Assembly (NCBI RefSeq): GCF_019703515.2 | Contig: NC_059358.1 | Coordinates: 44,154,594 to 44,218,593, forward strand | DNA length: 64,000 nucleotides | Direction of reading: 5' to 3' | From: Myxocyprinus asiaticus | Taxonomy: Eukaryota; Chordata; Actinopteri; Cypriniformes; Catostomidae | In this document: one piece after another, positions 1 to 10,749 of the stretch | Position numbering within the stretch: the stretch's first letter is position 1 | Layout: every line of letters starts with the position of its first letter | The notes under the pieces: generated by a model | Databases searched by the model: none | What the model was told of the DNA's origin: nothing | What the model saw: only the letters and a program-made list of their open reading frames with translations | Made by a program: the position numbers and the translations under genes

Positions 1-219
1 CCAAAGCCTTTATGTTTGCAAGCACACATGCACATATCAGAATCAGAAACATAATGAGCTTTATTGCCAAGTATGCATAAACATACAAGGAATTTGTCTT
101 GGTGACAGAAGCTTCCAGTATACAAACAATACAACAAGACAGAGATAATAATAAAAAAAATAGAATAAAAATAAAAAGTGAATAGAAAATATAAGTATAT
201 ATAGAAATACAAGATAAGA

Positions 220-221
<2 letters not shown>

Positions 222-250
<29 letters not shown>

Positions 251-251
251 C
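222..251. repeat. (TA)n microsatellite
   Basis: A run of alternating TA inside the 3' UTR of the LINE at the left edge. Confidence 0.9.
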
Positions 252-369
252 GTATGTGCAAATACAAATCTGTTATATACAGATGCAAGGGAATGTATGG
301 CTGAAGAGGTAGGGTATGTTGGATAAATATAAATAGACTAAGCTGTGTATTGCACATAATTATTGCTCA

Positions 370-1800
370 ATGGGGCAGTTTTAACTGTTCAAAAGATGGA
401 TAGCCTGAGGGAAAAAAACTGAACCTGAATGACTCTACTGCTGCCACAGTGCTGTTCAGAATGGTGAGCAGGGTCGATGCTGGGGTCTTCCTCCTAAAGT
501 CCACTATCATCTCCACTGTTTTGAGCGTGTTCAGCTCCAGGTTGTTTTGACTGCACCTGTGAGCCAGCCGTTCAACCTCCCTTTTGTATGCAGACTTATC
601 GTCATCTTGGATGTGGCCGATGACACTAGTGTTGCCCGCAAACTTCAGGAGCTTGACAGAGGGATCCTTGGCAGTTGATTGTATACAGGGAAAAGAGTAG
701 TGATAAGATCACACATCCCTGGGGGGCACCAGTGGTGATCGTACAGGTGCTGGAAGTGAATTCCCGCAGTCTCTCTAGCTGCTGCCTGCCCGTCTGGTGA
801 TCCACTGACAGATAGACAAGGGAACTGAGAGTTGATGTAATTTAGTCCAGAGAATAGCTGGGATGATGGTGTTGAAAGCCGAACTGAAGTCCACAAAAAG
901 GATCCTTGCATATGTCCCTAGTCTGTCCAGATGTCGCAGGATATGATGCAATCCCATGTTGACTGCATCATCCAGAGACCTGTTTGCTCGATAAGCAAAT
1001 TGAAGGGGATCCAGAAAGGGTTCAGTGATGTCCTTCAGGTGGGCCAACACAAGTCTTTCAAATGACTTCATGACCACATACGTCAGAGCAACAGGTCAGT
1101 AGTCATTAAGTCCTGTGATTTTGTGTTTCTTTGGGACAGGAATGTTGGTGAAGCATTTGAAGCAGCAGGTAACTTCACACTGCTCCAGTGATCTGTTGAA
1201 GATCTGTGTGAATATGGGGGCCAGTTGGTCAGCACAGGATTTTAGACAAGTGGGTGAAACACTGTCTGGGCACTGTGCTTTCCTTGTCTTTTGTTTCCGG
1301 AAGACACGGCACACCTCATCTTCACAGATCTTAAGTGCATATTGAGCAGCAGGAGATGGGGGGTTGCAGGAGGTGTTGATGTTTGTGTGAAGTGAAGGTC
1401 AGAGCGGGTGTGGGGTGTGAGACTGTGCCTTTCAAATCTACAGTAAAACACATTCAAGTCATCAGCCAGTTGTTTGTTCCTTACAGTGTTGGGTGATGGT
1501 GTCTTGTAGTTAGTAATGTATTTCAGGCCTCTCCACACTGATGCAGTATTGTTCGCTGAAAACTTGTTTTTCAGCTTATCAGAATAGCTTCTTTTAGCCA
1601 CTCTGATTTCCTTAATCAGTGTGTTCCTGGCCTGGTTGTACAATATTTTATCCCCACTTCTGTAAGTATTCTCTTTGGACTGACAAAGCTGCCTGAGTTT
1701 TGCTGTAAACCATGGTTTGTCATTGTTGAATGTTAAGTGAGTCCTAGTAGGAATGCATATATCCTCACAGAAACTAATATATGATGTCACAGTATCTGTG
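370..1800 (-). pseudogene. LINE reverse transcriptase and upstream linker, broken
   Basis: On the minus strand, 1790 to about 1330 encodes the linker between endonuclease and reverse transcriptase (KPWFTAKLRQLCQSK, then KRSYSDKL). From 1314 to 775 the fingers and palm follow, with IPVPKK, LDPLQFAYRANRSLDDAV and motif A LFVDFSSAFNTI. Motif B is readable as TGAPQGCV near 725. Motif C, normally FADD, reads FAGNT at 628-642, so both catalytic aspartates are replaced by Gly-Asn. After VESFRF near 430 the sequence jumps to the C-terminal end, which indicates an internal deletion. Several frame changes are needed to read through. The protein would copy element RNA at the target site if it were intact, but this copy cannot. 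Confidence 0.8.
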
Positions 1801-2094
1801 AGCTCATCCAGATTGGTGTCTACAGCCTCAAATACACTCCAATCAGTGCAGTCAAAGCAGGCCTGTAGTTCCAGCTCTGCTTCATTGGTCCATCACTTTA
1901 CAGTCTTTACTATAGGTTTAGCTGATTTTAGTTCCTGCATGTTGGTTGGAAGAAGATGAACCAGACAGTGATCAGAGAGTCCCAAAGCTGCTCTAGGGAC
2001 AGAGCGATATGCATCCTTTATTGTTGTGTAGCAATGATTCAGAGTATTTCTGTCTCTGGTGGGGCATGTAATGTGCTATCTGTATTTTGGCAGT

Positions 2095-2500
2095 TCATGG
2101 GTGAGGTTGGCTTTGTTAAAATCGCTGAGAATAATAAGTGAGTCTGGATATTGTTGTTCCATGTCTGTGATCTAATCAGCCAGCTGTTGCAGCACTGCAT
2201 TCATGCACACGTGTGGAGGAATATAAACACTCACCAGAATAAATGAGGAAAACTCTCACGGCGAGTAGAGAGACTTAGGACAGTACATCTTCTTTAACGT
2301 TGTTACATCTATACACCAACTTTCATTGATGTAAAAGCATGTTCCACCACCTCTTGTTTTTCTCGTTAACTCCGCAATGCAATCCGCTTTGAACAACTGA
2401 AAGCCCGGCAGATGTAATGTACTGTCCGGAATGGCTTCACTCAGCCAGGTTTCTGTAAAGCACAAGGCAGCAGAGTTTGAAAAGTCCTTGCTTGCATGGG
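2095..2500 (-). pseudogene. LINE APE-type endonuclease fragment
   Basis: On the minus strand, CFTETWLSEAIPD at about 2420-2465 is the conserved ETWL segment of an apurinic-type LINE endonuclease. It is followed by a GGTCFYINESWC stretch and, nearer 2240, by the segment that reads VYIPP in the sister copy at 16500-17395. Compared with that copy, about 30 bp is missing near 2270 (between the equivalents of YSP and CPNL), which breaks the frame. The N- and C-terminal parts of the domain are degraded. Confidence 0.7.
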
Positions 2501-2660
2501 TGAGGAGATTTGCTAAATAAATACTCGCTTCCCTCGCCTACGTCTCATAGCGCGCTTAAACAACATAGCTGCGCCTTTGACTAAAATGTCCAGCAAAATG
2601 TCAGAATAGTCCAAAACCGAAAAAAGATTGTTTAGTTTGTGCTGCCGAATATTCAGTGAA

Positions 2661-3037
2661 CACGAACATATGTGAACACAAACATGGGGGGTGGGGGGGT
2701 TGGGGGGATTTGTTGAGTTGTAATACCCTGTGTGAGCAAAGTCAGTGAGTTTTAGTCCAATAGGATAACATTAACTAGCATTTTCAGGCAAAAAATATCC
2801 TCTTCATCAAAATGACTGTAACACAACATGAGTTTTAATTCCAATTACGCAAATTCTTGATTTCTCTAGCAGTGATGTTGCTAATTGGATTCAAAGCTGT
2901 AAGAAATTAGAATATATTTTTGTTAATTCAATCAGTATAATCCTATTTTTATAATAGCTTTTTGGAAAAAAACAAAAAAAACAAACAAAAAAAAAACATA
3001 GACCCTTGTACATCCAGGAAAGGGTCAACTATATAAT
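2661..3037. other. Unannotated AT-rich stretch with a G-run
   Basis: No coding signal. At 2686-2707 there is a G-rich run (three G tracts of 6-7 bases separated by T and TT) that could form a quadruplex. The rest is AT-rich and ends in a poly-A-like tract near 2970-3000. Confidence 0.5.
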
Positions 3038-3560
3038 GAACCTGGTCTCAGTGAAAACGTGACTGTATACATTTTTGAAAAAATGTCTCCAGGTACAGTT
3101 ATGAACACTAGAGGTGCTACAACAACTGTGTGTTTTATTCACTTCCACTCAAATCATGACTTTAATGGCTGATTATGACTTTATAAATAATTGTTTTTCT
3201 CTCTGTTACTCAGCTATTTTATGATATCGACACACTTTTACTCTAATGCATCTTTTGAAAAACGATACATTTTAATGCTTGTATTACAGATCCACCTACT
3301 GTACATATATACACTTATTACAATAATTCAGTTAATTCACTTGTGCAGTAGCTCACCTGATAGAGCACTGGACTTACAGTCAGAGGACTGTGGTTCAAGT
3401 ACAGCCATGAATTCAAGGTTAATTTACCACGTTAATTCTTATAAATTGTTTTGTGGGGTTATCCAGGACTCAGGAGCTGTGCTAAGATTTTAGTGTGTGA
3501 TATTAAAAAGTGGTTTGAATCGGCTGACACTGGCCTGTTTTTTCTTTTACATTCATTTCT
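3038..3560 (+). repeat. Interspersed repeat with tRNA-like module, copy 1
   Basis: Starts near CCTGGTCTCAGTGAAAACG and shares order and wording with 30540-31060: a short block on one-gene-sized spacing, then an ACACTAGAGG-type block, then CTACAACAACTGTG, a CTTGTATTACAGA block, and a TAGCTCACCTGATAG module. A more diverged relative is at 3900-4335. Three copies show that it is a dispersed family. The family name is not known to me. Confidence 0.6.
3345..3411 (+). other. tRNA-like (box A/box B) module inside repeat
   Basis: TAGCTCACCTGATAGAGCA resembles a tRNA D-arm (pol III box A). GGTTCAAGTAC 45 bases later resembles a T-arm (box B). Arm pairing is poor and the 3' part does not close an acceptor stem, so this is a SINE-like tRNA relic rather than a tRNA gene. 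The equivalent module in the 30.9 kb copy is more decayed. Confidence 0.5.
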
Positions 3561-3899
3561 GACAACCATTTCTAGGTCTTAATGGGTTCATAACCTCATC
3601 ACAAGCAGCCTGCTTTTAGGTTTCCGTCTTGAATGCCTGCATTGCCATTTTGATAGCAGTCAAGTCAGTTTATATGACAGCAGAGACTGACAGGGTTTGT
3701 AGCTGTGGCTGTTGAACAACAGAAAGAAAAACATTGGAAAATTTCTATGAAATCACAACAAAACTGCCAAAATTGTGTATATTGCATTGTTTTGTCCCTT
3801 TGGAAGTGTAACTAATCTATGTGGTATTTGCAAATCTTTAAAAGATATGTTGTGCAAGTGTACTATTACCATGTTACATTTCCTTGTTGTGCAACACTG
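3561..3899. other. Unannotated stretch
   Basis: No coding or repeat signal that I can recognise. It separates two copies of the same repeat family. Confidence 0.4.
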
Positions 3900-4335
3900 T
3901 TTCCAACCTGGTCTCATAGAAACACATTACCCTAATTTTTTTGGCAAAATTATTTTTACATGGCTCGTTGTATGTATCACGGAAGTTTCCTGGTGAATTG
4001 AGGCGCTGCAGCGACGACTTTTATGTACTTTCATACAATTTATGAATAAAACTACAGATTATCAGATACTTTTTGCCCTGTTACTTACACAATGCTATCT
4101 TATGACATCTTAACACTTAGTCTAGCGCATGACTTGCAAGATGATACATTTTAATGTTTGCATTACATTACCAACAACAGCTTGTTCAAGTGCGTTGAAA
4201 TCGCACGGTAGCTCAACTGAAGGATCGGTGCACTTGTGAGTCCTGAAGAGCATGCCAGTCGACATGTGAACCGAAAGTGTCATAGAAGCTTTAAAAAATG
4301 ACATGGTTTCTTCAGCAGCAGCTGCATTTTTCATC
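3900..4335 (+). repeat. Interspersed repeat, diverged copy 2
   Basis: Begins AACCTGGTCTCATAGAAAC, like the head of the 30.5 kb copy. It keeps an ATGATACATTTTAATG-TTGCATTACA block matching 3264-3290, and a GGTAGCTCAACTGAAGGAT module in the tRNA-like position. Divergence is high. Confidence 0.45.
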
Positions 4336-4589
4336 TCACATTTGCTTTTTCTGACAGATTTAGGTTCAGGTTTAAGGTTCAGTGTTGTGATTTAAAACTT
4401 GATAGAGCATTAACCTTAAAACCCTCATCTGTTTTGTAGAAAATATAACTCACTTTAAACAACACACAGTCGACATTTCACCTAGAAATTGCAGCAATAT
4501 GTTTAATGAACCATGTAATATAATTTTGCAAAGATGTCATCAAAGTCACGTTATTTTATGAGATCAGGCTCATGGATTCTGATTATATC

Positions 4590-4745
4590 ACAGAAATAGT
4601 AAATCAAAGATTACAATTCTGTCATTTATTCACCAACATGTATTTTCAAACCCTTATACCCATACATTATTTATTTATCTATTTATTTATTCATGGAACA
4701 CAAAATAAGAATTTTTGAGGAATATTTATGTAGCTCTTTTACAAA
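4590..4745 (+). repeat. Fragment of dispersed 'tTCACCC...GGAACACAAAA' repeat
   Basis: Matches the pattern of 28640-28895: a TCATTTATTCACC block, then a name-tag ATGGAACACAAAA and a TTTTGAGGAATAT block. The right-hand end is not preserved. This is one of four copies in the window. Confidence 0.45.
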
Positions 4746-5429
4746 AAATCTTGACACAGTCGTTACCTACAGAAGCTCTTAAATCTCCATTGTCCTCATT
4801 TCAAAAAGGCACACAGTCAGTTATGACACACAGTGTGCTTTGGTGTCAATGATGGCATTTCAATCTGGACATGAACACAAATTATATTTTACTATTTCGG
4901 CATAGGGGAAAATTTGCAGTGACCAGAACGCTTATGGTTTCATGTTTTTTTTTCCTTTTGTTTTTCCAGACGGGTCTTAGGGCAAGTTATAACAATAGTA
5001 CGAGATGGCGAAATCGTAAGAAATCATTTGAGTTGGCTCGTTCAAAAATGTACAACTTTTATTCCCATTGAGAAAAATAAGGGATCCAACCTAAACATAA
5101 CCATAAATTATAACCCCATTTTTTCTTAAAAAGAAAATGTAAGCGTTTGGAAAGACATAAGGGAAGCATATTACATGTTATTGACATAAATGAGTAATTT
5201 GTATTGCATAAATAAATATGGAATGAGTAACCATATTTGTTCACAGATGTTTCCTTTCTTAAAATAAAGTGTTTGATAGGAAGTTAGCTAAATTGTAATG
5301 CCTGTATTGTATTGATTTAAAATAATATTTGTTGATTGGTTGGTCTGTGTGAAAATAAATGTCCTACCTTTTTGTGCATGCCAAATTGACACATTGTCAA
5401 AAAATGTTTTTGGTTTCTCACACAAAGCT

Positions 5430-5645
5430 ATTGGATGACTTCAGATGACTTTTTTGTCCTTTATGGAGCTTGTCAGCTTGGGTTTCTAGAACTTTGTCAT
5501 TGTATGGAAAAGAGCTGTCTAAATATTCTTCAAAATGTCTCCATTTGTGTTCCACAGAAACACACCCATGTTCCACCCATATAGTAGATGGAGTAATGTG
5601 ACCTCCCTGACTAATGTCTGACATTGCAGAACCCATAGGAATGGT
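5430..5645 (-). repeat. Fragment of the same dispersed repeat, inverted
   Basis: CATTGTATGGAAAAGAGCTG, then CAAAATGTCTCC and TGTGTTCCACAGAAA, corresponds to the complement of the block at 28690-28790 and resembles 31725-31795. Confidence 0.45.
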
Positions 5646-6314
5646 GCTGGTGTGGCCAATCAGGTGTCTGTTGTAATGTGGCCATTGAACGAATGCCCCA
5701 GGCTCCTTCCTCTCCCAGTGCTATTGATTTATTCTCAAGTACAGCTACACTTGTTCAAATAATGCCAAGCCAACCAACTACACTTATGACCATTCAAGGC
5801 TCATTATCATGGTTTCCTGTACCCAGTCACTGAGAAAGAGTGAGTCTCTTAACCTCTACCTTCAATGTTGACATGGATCAGACTGATCCTGCTCAAGCCC
5901 CCCTCCATTCCGGTTTGAGTCCTCTCATTGAATTCCTGAAGGTGGGAAATGTCTGATATCTCTTGCAGTTGGCTGGGAATGGCCAGCGCTGTGGCTAACA
6001 TAATGATCAATGTAAGAATGAGGATGATTGCTCATGTGCTGGCCTGCAGACATCAGTTTGCCTTGAGCGCTGCAGTACGAGGCCACGGTCCACGTCTAAT
6101 CTGTCAGCACTGGCTAAAGTGGCGACACTGCTCTCGTAAAGCATAGGTGAGTAAATAGACACTTAATCATCTGTGTCTGTCTGCTAACTCTGCAAGGACA
6201 TTATAGAGCAACAGGAGAGAGCTGCACATAGGGACAATAGGACTGTCTAGTGCACTAAAGGAGACACTGAACTGGAACTGGTGAATAGAGCCGCAAGGAA
6301 TAAACATGAAAAAG

Positions 6315-6320
<6 letters not shown>
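5646..6320. other. Unannotated, low-repeat stretch
   Basis: Mixed-composition sequence with no repeat or gene that I recognise. A short open frame at 5949-6146 has no family resemblance and is treated as chance. Confidence 0.4.

Positions 6321-6321
<1 letters not shown>

Positions 6322-6393
<72 letters not shown>
6322..6393. repeat. (AT)n microsatellite
   Basis: About 36 AT units. It opens long tyrosine-isoleucine reading frames on both strands, which are artefacts. Confidence 0.95.
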
Positions 6394-6395
<2 letters not shown>

Positions 6396-6778
6396 AAACC
6401 AAAAATAGATGAACTCTTACTGAGCATGGACAGTTGTTCCAAGTTGATAAATCACACAAAACCATGTCTTGCTCCTATTTCACCCCAAAATTCAAAAATG
6501 TTTTAAATGAAAAGTATTTAATGAAAAGTTCTTCATTAAGAAAATCAAGCATAGGTTTTTACTATTAAAGAGGCCCAATTATGCTTTTTGGGATTTTACC
6601 TTTCCTTTAGTGTGTAATATACTGTAGTTCTTTTTGCATGTAAACATCTGCAAACATACAAAGCACAAAGTCCACGCAAAAGGGAGTTATTCTCTCCTGC
6701 TCAAGAACTACACAAAACGGCTGGTTTGCAGTCTAGCCATTTCTTCCGTAAAGTATCTACGTCACTATGTAACACATT

Positions 6779-7578
6779 CAGGGTTGGGAGGGTTACTTTT
6801 GAAATGTATTCCACTTCAAATTACAGAATACATGCTGTAAAATGTAATTTGTAACGTATTCCGTTAGACTAATCAAGGTCAGTAACGTATTCTAAATACT
6901 TTGGATTACTTCTTCAGCACTGGTAGATTTTTTCACTTCTTTTGACTATAAAAACTCTGCCAGTATAGTAAGACAAAATACATGTTAAAAATACATTCTC
7001 TGAAAAACCTAAATATCTTATGCAGTGTTGTTTCTAAAACAATCAATTTGATTGATCTTGTTTTAAGGATTTTTAGATATTTTTACAGGAAAACAATGCA
7101 AAAATTATTATCAAGATTACTTTTTTTGCCCTAATATCAAAGGTCTTACTAGAAAAAAGAAATTATGATCCAACGTGAATTTTCGTGCCTGGTAATGTGC
7201 ATGTAAAATGGCTAGAAATAGCATTTTAGCTTAGCGTAAAGCTGACAATTTCCACAAGGCTTATTTCTATTTCTTGTGCTCCAAACTTTCGTCTGCTCGT
7301 ATGAATGTAACACATCATAAGTCACCCCTGTTCCAATGCACTTTGGATCACATCATTTATATGTATAAATGTTTTCCATCTGAAAGGACTAAATATTAAA
7401 TGAAACAAATGACAATAAAATGCAAAGTAATCTCTTCAGTAATCAAAATACTTTTTGAATGTAACTCTATTCTAAATACCAATGATTTAAATTGTAACTG
7501 TAGTGGAATACAGTTACTTATATTTTGTATTTTAAATACGTATTCCCGTTACATGTATTTCGTTACTCCCCAACCCTG
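6779..7578. mobile_element. hAT-type MITE, 800 bp, perfect 8-bp target duplication
   Basis: Terminal CAGGGTTGGG at 6779 is matched by CCAACCCTG ending at 7578. The 8-bp flank AACACATT is present exactly at 6771-6778 and 7579-7586. Subterminal sequence also has inverted character (attccgttac blocks). It has no coding capacity. The 8-bp duplication points to the hAT superfamily. Confidence 0.85.
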
Positions 7579-7694
7579 AACACATTTGCATAATGCCCAC
7601 CTAAGGGCTACTTTGGCCCGCCCTCAAACAAATGTGTTTATAGCCGAGGCCAGAATGAGTTGGGTTAGTGTTGTTGCCATGTTGAGAAGACACT

Positions 7695-7890
7695 GTTCCC
7701 TGTCTGTCACTCACTCAACGTTGTGTCAATGTAGTGACACTAGGGGTTTGATCTTGAGAGCCCCAATCAACTTTGCTTAAAATAGAAAAGGCCAATGAGA
7801 ATTGGTGAGTGGAATTTGCATGCCACTCTCCATCCCACACATACAGGTATAAAAGGAGATGGCGTGCACCACTCATTCAGATTTTTTCTT
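7695..7890 (+). repeat. DIRS copy A left inverted terminal repeat
   Basis: From the GTTCCCTGTCTG start to CACTCATTCAGAT it is matched in reverse complement by 10760-10915, including GCCAATGAGAATTGGTGAG and the TATAAAAGGAG motif. The outer 50 bases pair instead with the internal complementary region at 10582-10634. Confidence 0.85.
7848..7854 (+). promoter_or_regulatory. TATA box in DIRS left terminal repeat
   Basis: GGTATAAAAGGAG faces into the element, about 28-35 bases before ACTCATTCAGA, a plausible start region. The same motif is kept in every terminal repeat in the window (10785-10791 minus, 58224-58230 plus), so each terminal repeat has an inward-facing promoter. Confidence 0.65.
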
Positions 7891-8099
7891 CAGAGCCAAA
7901 TGCATGTATTTTGTTCATCCCATCACCTACGCTTACGCTACTGGATTTACGGCGCATATCAGCAGTCACCCTCGCACGGTCAAGTGTTATGCTTCCCCTG
8001 GGCACTTCGGCAGCCGAGTCTTCAGGTACTAAAAGAGTATATTCTAAAAGAGTATATTTTCTACTAAAAGAGCTTGCACAAACGATTGCCATGTTTTAA

Positions 8100-8445
8100 A
8101 GACGGCCTTTCGCGTTTGTGCTACTGGAATTGGCCGTTTTCTCTCCCCTCCGGATAACTGCGAAATCTGTCTTGAGTGCTTGGGGCGCCAGCATGCCGAG
8201 GCAGCTTTCGTGGAGGGGTTATACTCATTACGAGAACATTCCCATGAGAACATTGCGGTCGCGGCTCACTTCCTTGTTCATGAAGCAAGGAGCCACCGCG
8301 GCTCAACCCGCCCCGTCCTGGGCTGAAACTCAGGTGGCCGGGTCGGCGAGAGCACTGTGGAGGACTTTGCCCATCAGTTCTCGACGGTGAGGGAGCAGAC
8401 TGAGGTGATCAGACACATCCTGCCGCAGCCCTAGACCACGGTCTC
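8100..8445 (+). pseudogene. DIRS copy A gag remnant
   Basis: Readable in pieces: LGRQHAEAAFVEG and SLREHSHENIAVAAH (8190-8290), then a join near 8340-8355 to TVEDFAHQF and EQTEVIRHILPQP (8356-8430). In copy B these two blocks lie about 1 kb apart (63750-63650 and 62690-62620), so the middle of gag is deleted here. Stops and frame changes are also present. Gag would package element RNA; this copy cannot. Confidence 0.65.
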
Positions 8446-8446
8446 C

Positions 8447-9440
8447 CCTGCGCAGAGCATCTCTTTTCTCGGTATGGAGTTGGACTCGGTCACTCTCATG
8501 GCACGTCTTATGACCAAGCGTGCTCAGTCTGTGCTGACCTGCCTGAAAGCTTTGGGCAGAAGTTAGTGGCACCAGTGAAACAATTTCAGAGGCTCCTGGG
8601 GCATATGACATCATCTGCGGTGGTTCTCCCCCTCAGGTTGATGCATATGAGACTTTGGCTACAGACTCGAGTCCCGAGGTGGGCATGGTGCCACGGCACC
8701 CTGCGGGTGAATACCACGCCATGGTGCCATCAGACTTTCAGCCCTTGGTCGGACCTGGCATTTCTAAGGGCGGGCGTTCCCTTAGAGCAGGTCTCAAGGT
8801 GCATCGTGGTCATGACAGCCACCTCGAACTCGGGATGGGGTGCCGTGTGCAATGGGCAAGCAGTATCGGGGCTCTGGACAGGGTCCCGACTTCAATGGCA
8901 CATCAACTGCTTAGAGTTACTGCTGGTATTGCTGGCCCTGCGGAGGCTTCGGCCATTGATTCAGGGCAAGCATGTGTTGGTCCAGACCAACAACACAGTG
9001 ACTGTGGCATACATAAATAGCCAAAGCGGTGTGCACTCACGTCACATGGTGCAACTTACCCGCCGCCTCCTCCTTTGGAGTCAGCAGACGTTGAAGTCTC
9101 TGTGAGCCACTCACCTTCCGAGCATTCTCAACCGTGCAGTGGACGCACTCTCATGGCAGGTAATGCTCCGCGGGGAGTGGGGACTCCACCCCCACATAGT
9201 CCAGCTGATTTGGGAGAGATTCGGGGAGGCGCAGGTAGACCTGTTTACCCCCTGAGAGTCCTCTCACTGCCCCTTTTGGTACTCCCTGCCCAAGGCTCCC
9301 CTCGGCATGGATGCCTTGGTGCACAGCTGGCCTCGAGGGCTGTGCAAGTATGCGTTTCCTCCAGTAAGACTTGGTTCTTAGATCTGATGCTCCTGGCAGT
9401 ACCCTTCCCTGGCACATTCCCCTGAGGCAGGACCTTCTCA
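8447..9440 (+). pseudogene. DIRS copy A reverse transcriptase tail and RNase H, broken
   Basis: Starts abruptly at AQSISFLGMELDSV (about 8450), which in copy B lies well after the YLDD motif, so the polymerase palm is missing. A frameshift follows near 8560. From 8566 the connection domain (QFQRLLGHM, LMHMRLW) and the RNase H domain continue to a stop at 9103-9105. The first RNase H aspartate, in TTDAS in copy B, is replaced (MTATS). A later one (RTDST in copy B) is Asn (QTNNT). The C-terminal part continues in other frames to about 9425. A short tandem duplication (ATCAGGGGCAGGGCATGC units) sits at 9437-9483. Confidence 0.75.
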
Positions 9441-9483
9441 CTCAGGGGCAGGGCATGCCCTTCTCAATCAGGGGCAGGGCATG

Positions 9484-10520
9484 CTCCAGCACCCATGGCC
9501 AGACCTCTGGAACCTCCATGTCTGGCTCCTGGATGGGTCGCGGAAGACCTAATGGATTTTTTGCCAGCGGTGGTAAATACGATCACTCAGGCCAGAGCCC
9601 CTTCTACAAGGCGGCTGTATACCTTGAAGTGGTATCTCTTCACGATCTGGTGTTCTTCCTGTGGGGAAGACCCACAGAGCTGCGCGGTCGGGTCTGTGCT
9701 TTTTTCCTACAGGAAGGGCTGGAGAGATGGCTGTCTCCCTCTACCCTGAAGGTGAACGTGGCTGCTGTAGCGGCATATCATGATACACTGGATGGGAGAA
9801 CCTCACAACAGCACAATCTGATCACAAAGTTTCTCAAAGGCGCAAGGAGGTTGAATTTTCCTAGACCTCACCTGATTCCCTCTTGGGATCTCTCTGTGGT
9901 CCTACCTGCCCTACAGAGAGCCCTCTTTGAGCCCCTGTAGCAGGCCAAGCTGAAGCCGGCCCTCCTGTTGACGCTCACCTCCATCGAGAGGGTGGGGGGA
10001 CCTACAGGAGCTCTCTGTCACCAGCGAATGCCTGGAGTCCAGGCCGGCATACCTTCATGCGATCTTGAGACCACAGCCCAGTTACGTGACCAAAGTTCCC
10101 ACCACTCCCTTTCGGGACCAGGTGGTGAAACTGCAAGCGCTCCCTTCAGAGGAGGAAGACCCAGCCTTGTAGTTGCTATGTCCAGTTCGCACCCAGCACA
10201 TCTATTTGGACCGCACGCAGAGCTTCAGACACTCAGAGCAGCTCTTTGTTTGATTTGGAGGGCAGCAGAAGGGGAAGCTGTCACCAAACAGAGGCTGGCC
10301 CATTGGATTGTGGGTGCCATTCCTTGGCTTACCAGTCACAAGAACTGCTGTGCCCTTTGGGAGTCCGGGCGCACTCCACTAGACAGTGTCCTCCTGGGCA
10401 CTGGCAAGGGGGGCCTCTCTAGCAGACATATGCAGTGCTGCGGGTTGGGCTACACCCAATATCTTTGCGAGGTTTTAAAACCTACACATAGAACCGTGGG
10501 TGTAACACTTGCATTTACGG
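9484..10520 (+). pseudogene. DIRS copy A tyrosine recombinase, broken
   Basis: The N-terminal core-binding part is readable as ARAPSTRRLYTLKWYLF (9588-9640) and, after a frame change, LERWLSPSTLKVNVAAVAAY and KFLKGARRLNF to a stop at 9938-9940. The catalytic part follows at 9970-10500 in shifting frames and includes RIYL-like and AHWIVGAI segments and HSTR (about 10370-10381). The C-terminal Tyr region is degraded. In an intact element this enzyme inserts the circular DNA form. Confidence 0.7.
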
Positions 10521-10579
10521 CTTTCCCCTTTTTCAAGGTGATAATGTGCGTTATTGTGTGTATGTGCGTTTCTTATAGG

Positions 10580-10690
10580 GAATCCCTAGTGTCACTACAT
10601 CGACACAACGTCGAGTGAGTGACAGACAGGGAATGTCTAGGTTACTGGTGTAACCTCTGTTCCCTGATGGAGGGAACGAGACGTTGTGAC
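10580..10690. repeat. DIRS copy A internal complementary region (ICR)
   Basis: The left half (10582-10634) is the reverse complement of the outer left terminal repeat (7697-7745). The right half (10640-10690) is the reverse complement of the outer right terminal repeat (10913-10962). They meet at a position corresponding to the GTT ends, here mutated to ATT on the minus strand. It also contains the hairpins GGTTACTGGTGTAACC and GTTCCCTGATGGAGGGAAC. In DIRS elements this region is the template joint for circle formation. Confidence 0.8.
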
Positions 10691-10749
10691 CCTCCTGCCG
10701 CGACGCTGAACCGGCCGCTGACATGGCCGGGACTCTCTATCGGATCTTC

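Larger units (their letters stand above)
36..2660 (-). mobile_element. Degraded L2/CR1-type LINE, 3' end at left
   Basis: Read on the minus strand this is a non-LTR retrotransposon: endonuclease remnant, linker, reverse transcriptase, 3' UTR, an AATAAAGCTCATTATG end and a TTCTGATTCTGA-like tail at about 36-60. The same 3' terminus occurs on the plus strand at 36700-36787, which supports the boundary. Similarity to the endonuclease copy at 16500-17395 shows the leader reaching about 2660. Frames are broken throughout and pieces are deleted, so the copy is dead. The clade call (L2/CR1, Jockey superfamily) rests on recognising the reverse transcriptase and the tail. Confidence 0.8.

Noticed and set aside
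3345..3411. tRNA gene
   Set aside because: Box A and B are recognisable but stems do not close, and sister copies show it is part of a dispersed repeat.
6167..6506. Long Tyr-Ile reading frames on both strands
   Set aside because: They are produced by the AT dinucleotide repeat at 6322-6393 and have no other content.
9968..10618. 216-codon plus-strand frame as an intact gene
   Set aside because: It mixes shifted pieces of the DIRS recombinase; family segments occur in more than one frame.
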